A stretch of DNA of 64,000 nt from positions 1 to 64,000 of the forward strand of contig JANYFT010000243.1 in the NCBI GenBank assembly GCA_025359625.1. The letters are read 5' to 3'. The translations under genes were made by a program, and so were the position numbers. The first letter of the stretch is position 1; each line of letters starts with the position of its first letter. This stretch comes from Ferruginibacter sp. (GTDB taxonomy: Bacteria; Bacteroidota; Bacteroidia; Chitinophagales; Chitinophagaceae). This document shows positions 61,128 to 64,000 of the stretch, piece after piece. The notes beneath the pieces were generated by a model. It did no database searches, had not been told where the DNA came from, and saw nothing but the letters and a program-made list of their open reading frames with translations.

Positions 61128-62393
61128 CTACCCCACATTTTTTTTAGGCGGTCGTATGATCATCCTTAAAGATTGGTCTTTGGTAAAATAAGCTATCATC
61201 CAGTTCCAGAAAGTACGTACTCTGTTACGGTAAGTTATCAGCGATAACAAGTGTATGAATAACCACGCCATCCAGGCTATAAATCCCTTCAGGTGCAGTT
61301 TTGGTTTAGGCAGGTCTACCACCGCTTTAGCCCTGCCAATAATGGCCATGGACCCTTTGTCGACATAAGCAAAAGGTTTTACTGCTTTACCTGTTGCCAG
61401 CAACTGAAAGTTTTTTGCAATATTTATTCCCTGTTGTATAGCTACCTGTGCCACCTGTGGATGGCCGTTGGGAAAATGCACATCGGTTAATTGTAAACAG
61501 GTATCGCCAACAGCATAAATATTCTGTGTGCCCTGCACTTTATTGCATTCATCAACCAGCATTCTTTTTCCTTTTCCATAACTTTCGGTGGGCAGTCCTT
61601 CAAATATTTTAGCAGTGACACCTGCTGCCCAAATTAAATTTTTCGTAGTAATACTTTCCCCATTCACAAAAATAATTTTGTCATCCACATAATCTTTTAC
61701 CTGCCAGTTTAGTTTTATTTTTACACCCAGCCTTGTTAAGGCTTCATAAGTATCCTGTTGCGATTGCAAGCTCATCGGCGCCAATACTGCATTACCTCCA
61801 TCAACAAGGTAAATTTCACCCCCTTTACCAGTTAACATAGGATATTCTTTACGCAAAATACCATTTTTCATTTCTGCAAACATGCCCGCCAACTCTACAC
61901 CTGTTGGGCCACCACCCGCAATTACAATGGTTAATAATTCTTTTACTTCTTCGGCATCGCTACTGATTGCTGCCAACTCCATTTGCTCCAATAAACGGTT
62001 ACGCATTTCAAGTGCGTCGCCCAATGTTTTCATCGGGATAGCTTTTTGCTTTACATTTTCCAGCCCAAAATAATTGGTTTCTGCACCCGTTGCAAATACG
62101 AGTTTATCGTATGGCAGTTCGCCATCATCCAATATGACCTTATTTTGTTGAGGCACTATCTTTATTACTTCACCTAACCGAAAATGCAGGTTATCTTTTC
62201 CTGCAAATAATTTACGGAAAGGGTAGCTGATACTGGTGGGTTCTAAAAATCCCGTTGCCACCTGGTATATCAGGGGCGGGAAAAAATTGTAGTTATTCTT
62301 ATCTATCAATGTTACCTGAAACTCTTTTTTACCGGCCAGTGTTTTTGCCACATTAACACCGGCAAAACCGCCGCCTATTATTACTATATTCAT
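61128..62393 (-). CDS. Type II NADH dehydrogenase / NAD(P)/FAD-dependent oxidoreductase
   Basis: MNIVIIGGGFAGVNVAKTLAG, NNYNFFPPLIYQVATGFLEPTSISYPFRKLF, VIAGGGPTGVELAGMFAEM, IYAVGDTC, AWMAWLFIHLLSLITYRNRVRTFWNW. Confidence 0.93.
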   Translation of the reverse strand: MNIVIIGGGFAGVNVAKTLAGKKEFQVTLIDKNNYNFFPPLIYQVATGFLEPTSISYPFRKLFAGKDNLHFRLGEVIKIVPQQNKVILDDGELPYDKLVFATGAETNYFGLENVKQKAIPMKTLGDALEMRNRLLEQMELAAISSDAEEVKELLTIVIAGGGPTGVELAGMFAEMKNGILRKEYPMLTGKGGEIYLVDGGNAVLAPMSLQSQQDTYEALTRLGVKIKLNWQVKDYVDDKIIFVNGESITTKNLIWAAGVTAKIFEGLPTESYGKGKRMLVDECNKVQGTQNIYAVGDTCLQLTDVHFPNGHPQVAQVAIQQGINIAKNFQLLATGKAVKPFAYVDKGSMAIIGRAKAVVDLPKPKLHLKGFIAWMAWLFIHLLSLITYRNRVRTFWNWMIAYFTKDQSLRMIIRPPKKNVG

Positions 62394-62795
62394 GTGATTC
62401 GATTTATAAAACTTATTCAAATATAATTGACAAATAGCTTGATCGGTTACCTAACAAAATTCTTTTTTAAATGTTCAGCATATAGGGTTTGTCAATTTTA
62501 ATACCCGTTTATTTTGCCCGGATTTAACAGGTTGTTGGTACTTGCCGGGCAGGTAAAACCACATCACGGGAATTAAAAACATCTGCTCACGGTATGCTTA
62601 AGGTATGCCGTTGCCATAATTATTTACGGCATATCTTATAATATAAAAAACTTTTTAAACCTGGTATCTGCAAAAAACTAATTATACAGTTTGAAATTTA
62701 TAAGGAAGTATATTTTGTAGATTGCATGCCAATTAAAACCATCAAGGCAGATGGCCAGGACAATATAAATTTAATTGCTATTTTTTATACCAATG

Positions 62796-63446
62796 ATGGA
62801 AAAAGAAATTATAGACGCAACAGTAAATTTTGTAAAAACAACTTTACAGAATGCAGAGGGTGGCCATGACTGGTGGCATATTGAGCGGGTTTGGAAAAAT
62901 GCAATGGTTATTTCCAAAACAGAAAAAGTAAACCTGCTGGTGGTAAACCTTGCAGCATTATTGCACGACATTGCTGATTCAAAATTTAATGATGGAGATG
63001 AAGAAGTGGGGCCTTTAAAAGCAAAACAATTTTTACAATCTATCCGGGTCAACAATGAAGTTATTGAACATGTAGAAAATATTATCCGCAATATTTCTTT
63101 TAAAGGGGGCAACTTTTCGCAAAGCTTTAAGAGCACAGAACTGCACGTGGTACAGGATGCTGACAGGTTAGATGCATTGGGGGCCATCGGCATTGCAAGG
63201 GCTTTTAACTACGGTGGCTTTAAAAACAGGGAAATATATAACCCAAACATTACACCCGATCTTCAAATGTCTAAAGAAAAATATAAAGCCAGCAATGCCC
63301 CTACCATTAATCATTTTTATGAAAAGCTGTTGCTTTTAAAATATAAAATGAATACCCCGGCCGGTATGAAAATGGCCGGGCAAAGGCATTTGTTTATGGA
63401 GACTTATCTGGAGCAGTTTTATAAAGAGTGGGAAGGAGAAAAGTAA
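62796..63446 (+). CDS. HD-domain phosphohydrolase
   Basis: GGHDWWHIERVWKNAMVI, ALLHDIADSKFNDGDEE, VVQDADRLDALGAIGIARAFNYGG. Confidence 0.92.
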   Translation: MEKEIIDATVNFVKTTLQNAEGGHDWWHIERVWKNAMVISKTEKVNLLVVNLAALLHDIADSKFNDGDEEVGPLKAKQFLQSIRVNNEVIEHVENIIRNISFKGGNFSQSFKSTELHVVQDADRLDALGAIGIARAFNYGGFKNREIYNPNITPDLQMSKEKYKASNAPTINHFYEKLLLLKYKMNTPAGMKMAGQRHLFMETYLEQFYKEWEGEK

Positions 63447-63489
63447 TGGCTTTCATTTGATCAGGCTTTGATAAAGATAACCAGGCATA

Positions 63490-64000
63490 TTATTTTTTTC
63501 TTTTTTTATCTTTCACTTTTTCAAAAACCCAATAAGTAAGTTTGGTGGATAATATGCCCAAACCTGCGCCAGCCAATACTTCTGTAAGAAGATGACTTTT
63601 ATTGTAAATTCTGAGTACACCCACAGTAGTAGCAACAAGGTAACCACTATAACTAAGTGCCGGGCTGGTGCCTTTTAATTCCTGGTGAAAAATCTCTGCA
63701 CTCCTGAATGCATTGGTGGTGTGCCCTGAAGGAAACTTTGTGCCTTGCGTATTATAGACGTCCATACTCCCGGAAATCTTTCTCATCACAAAACCAATAC
63801 CGCCGGCAACAATCATTGAACCTGCATCTAAAATAAGGTGTTCGGTAAAACTATGCCGGGTTTTTACATGTATCGCATCCATCAGGTATATGGATGCAGA
63901 CGGGGCCCACGCCATGTAATCATCTGCTTTTGTATGAAAATCAGGATATTTTTTTTTCACCGATGCCATGATGTCATCATCTATGCGTTGAATGCCACTC
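63490..64000 (-). CDS. PAP2-superfamily phosphatase, probably truncated by the window edge
   Basis: KFPSGHTTNAFRSAEIFHQE, RIYNKSHLLTEVLAGAGLG; frame stays open upstream of the Met at 63969 (…SGIQRIDDDIMASVKKKYPDF). Confidence 0.85.
   Translation of the reverse strand, partial: SGIQRIDDDIMASVKKKYPDFHTKADDYMAWAPSASIYLMDAIHVKTRHSFTEHLILDAGSMIVAGGIGFVMRKISGSMDVYNTQGTKFPSGHTTNAFRSAEIFHQELKGTSPALSYSGYLVATTVGVLRIYNKSHLLTEVLAGAGLGILSTKLTYWVFEKVKDKKRKK

Noticed and set aside
60207-61138. Minus-strand ORFs antisense to the gluconokinase gene
   Set aside because: Antisense shadows; the plus-strand FGGY kinase is unambiguous.
1-64000. CRISPR arrays, tRNA/rRNA genes, prophage, toxin-antitoxin or defence islands
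   Set aside because: No regularly spaced repeats, cloverleaf-like genes or hallmark proteins were seen by eye. A tRNAscan, CRISPRCasFinder and DefenseFinder run would be decisive.

Overview
The window is AT-rich chromosomal DNA from a Bacteroidota bacterium. Gene content and protein style suggest Chitinophagaceae or a relative (inference). Positions 1-13.4 kb hold housekeeping genes: murB, priA, a plsC-like acyltransferase, rplU-rpmA, a 58-aa Ala/Lys/Pro histone-like protein absent from the ORF track, a PolX-family protein, an NtrY-like histidine kinase and mazG. Positions ~17.6-44.9 kb hold a polysaccharide-utilisation locus (PUL) that looks aimed at arabinan or arabinose-decorated glycans: SusC/SusD, three GH43, two GH51, GH29, GH39, GalM, a HAD phosphatase and a large FG-GAP/VCBS lipoprotein. 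A HTCS-like sensor kinase and a separate REC-AraC regulator lie divergently upstream. Positions 45.2-54.3 kb hold a complete L-arabinose catabolic cluster, transcribed araB-araD-GH127-araA-SSS symporter-NUDIX/wHTH regulator (AraR-like). The distal end has GH2, gluconokinase, NDH-2, HD and PAP2 proteins. No CRISPR array, tRNA, rRNA, phage or obvious defence system was seen. The most useful non-track observations are a decayed gpmA pseudogene (54369-54644), an IS5-like transposase relic (about 56061-56240), a PolX with an apparently dead polymerase site, a split HTCS, a 28-bp-stem hairpin in front of araA, and an interspersed intergenic repeat family with four copies. I did not find a convincing wholly new biological system.
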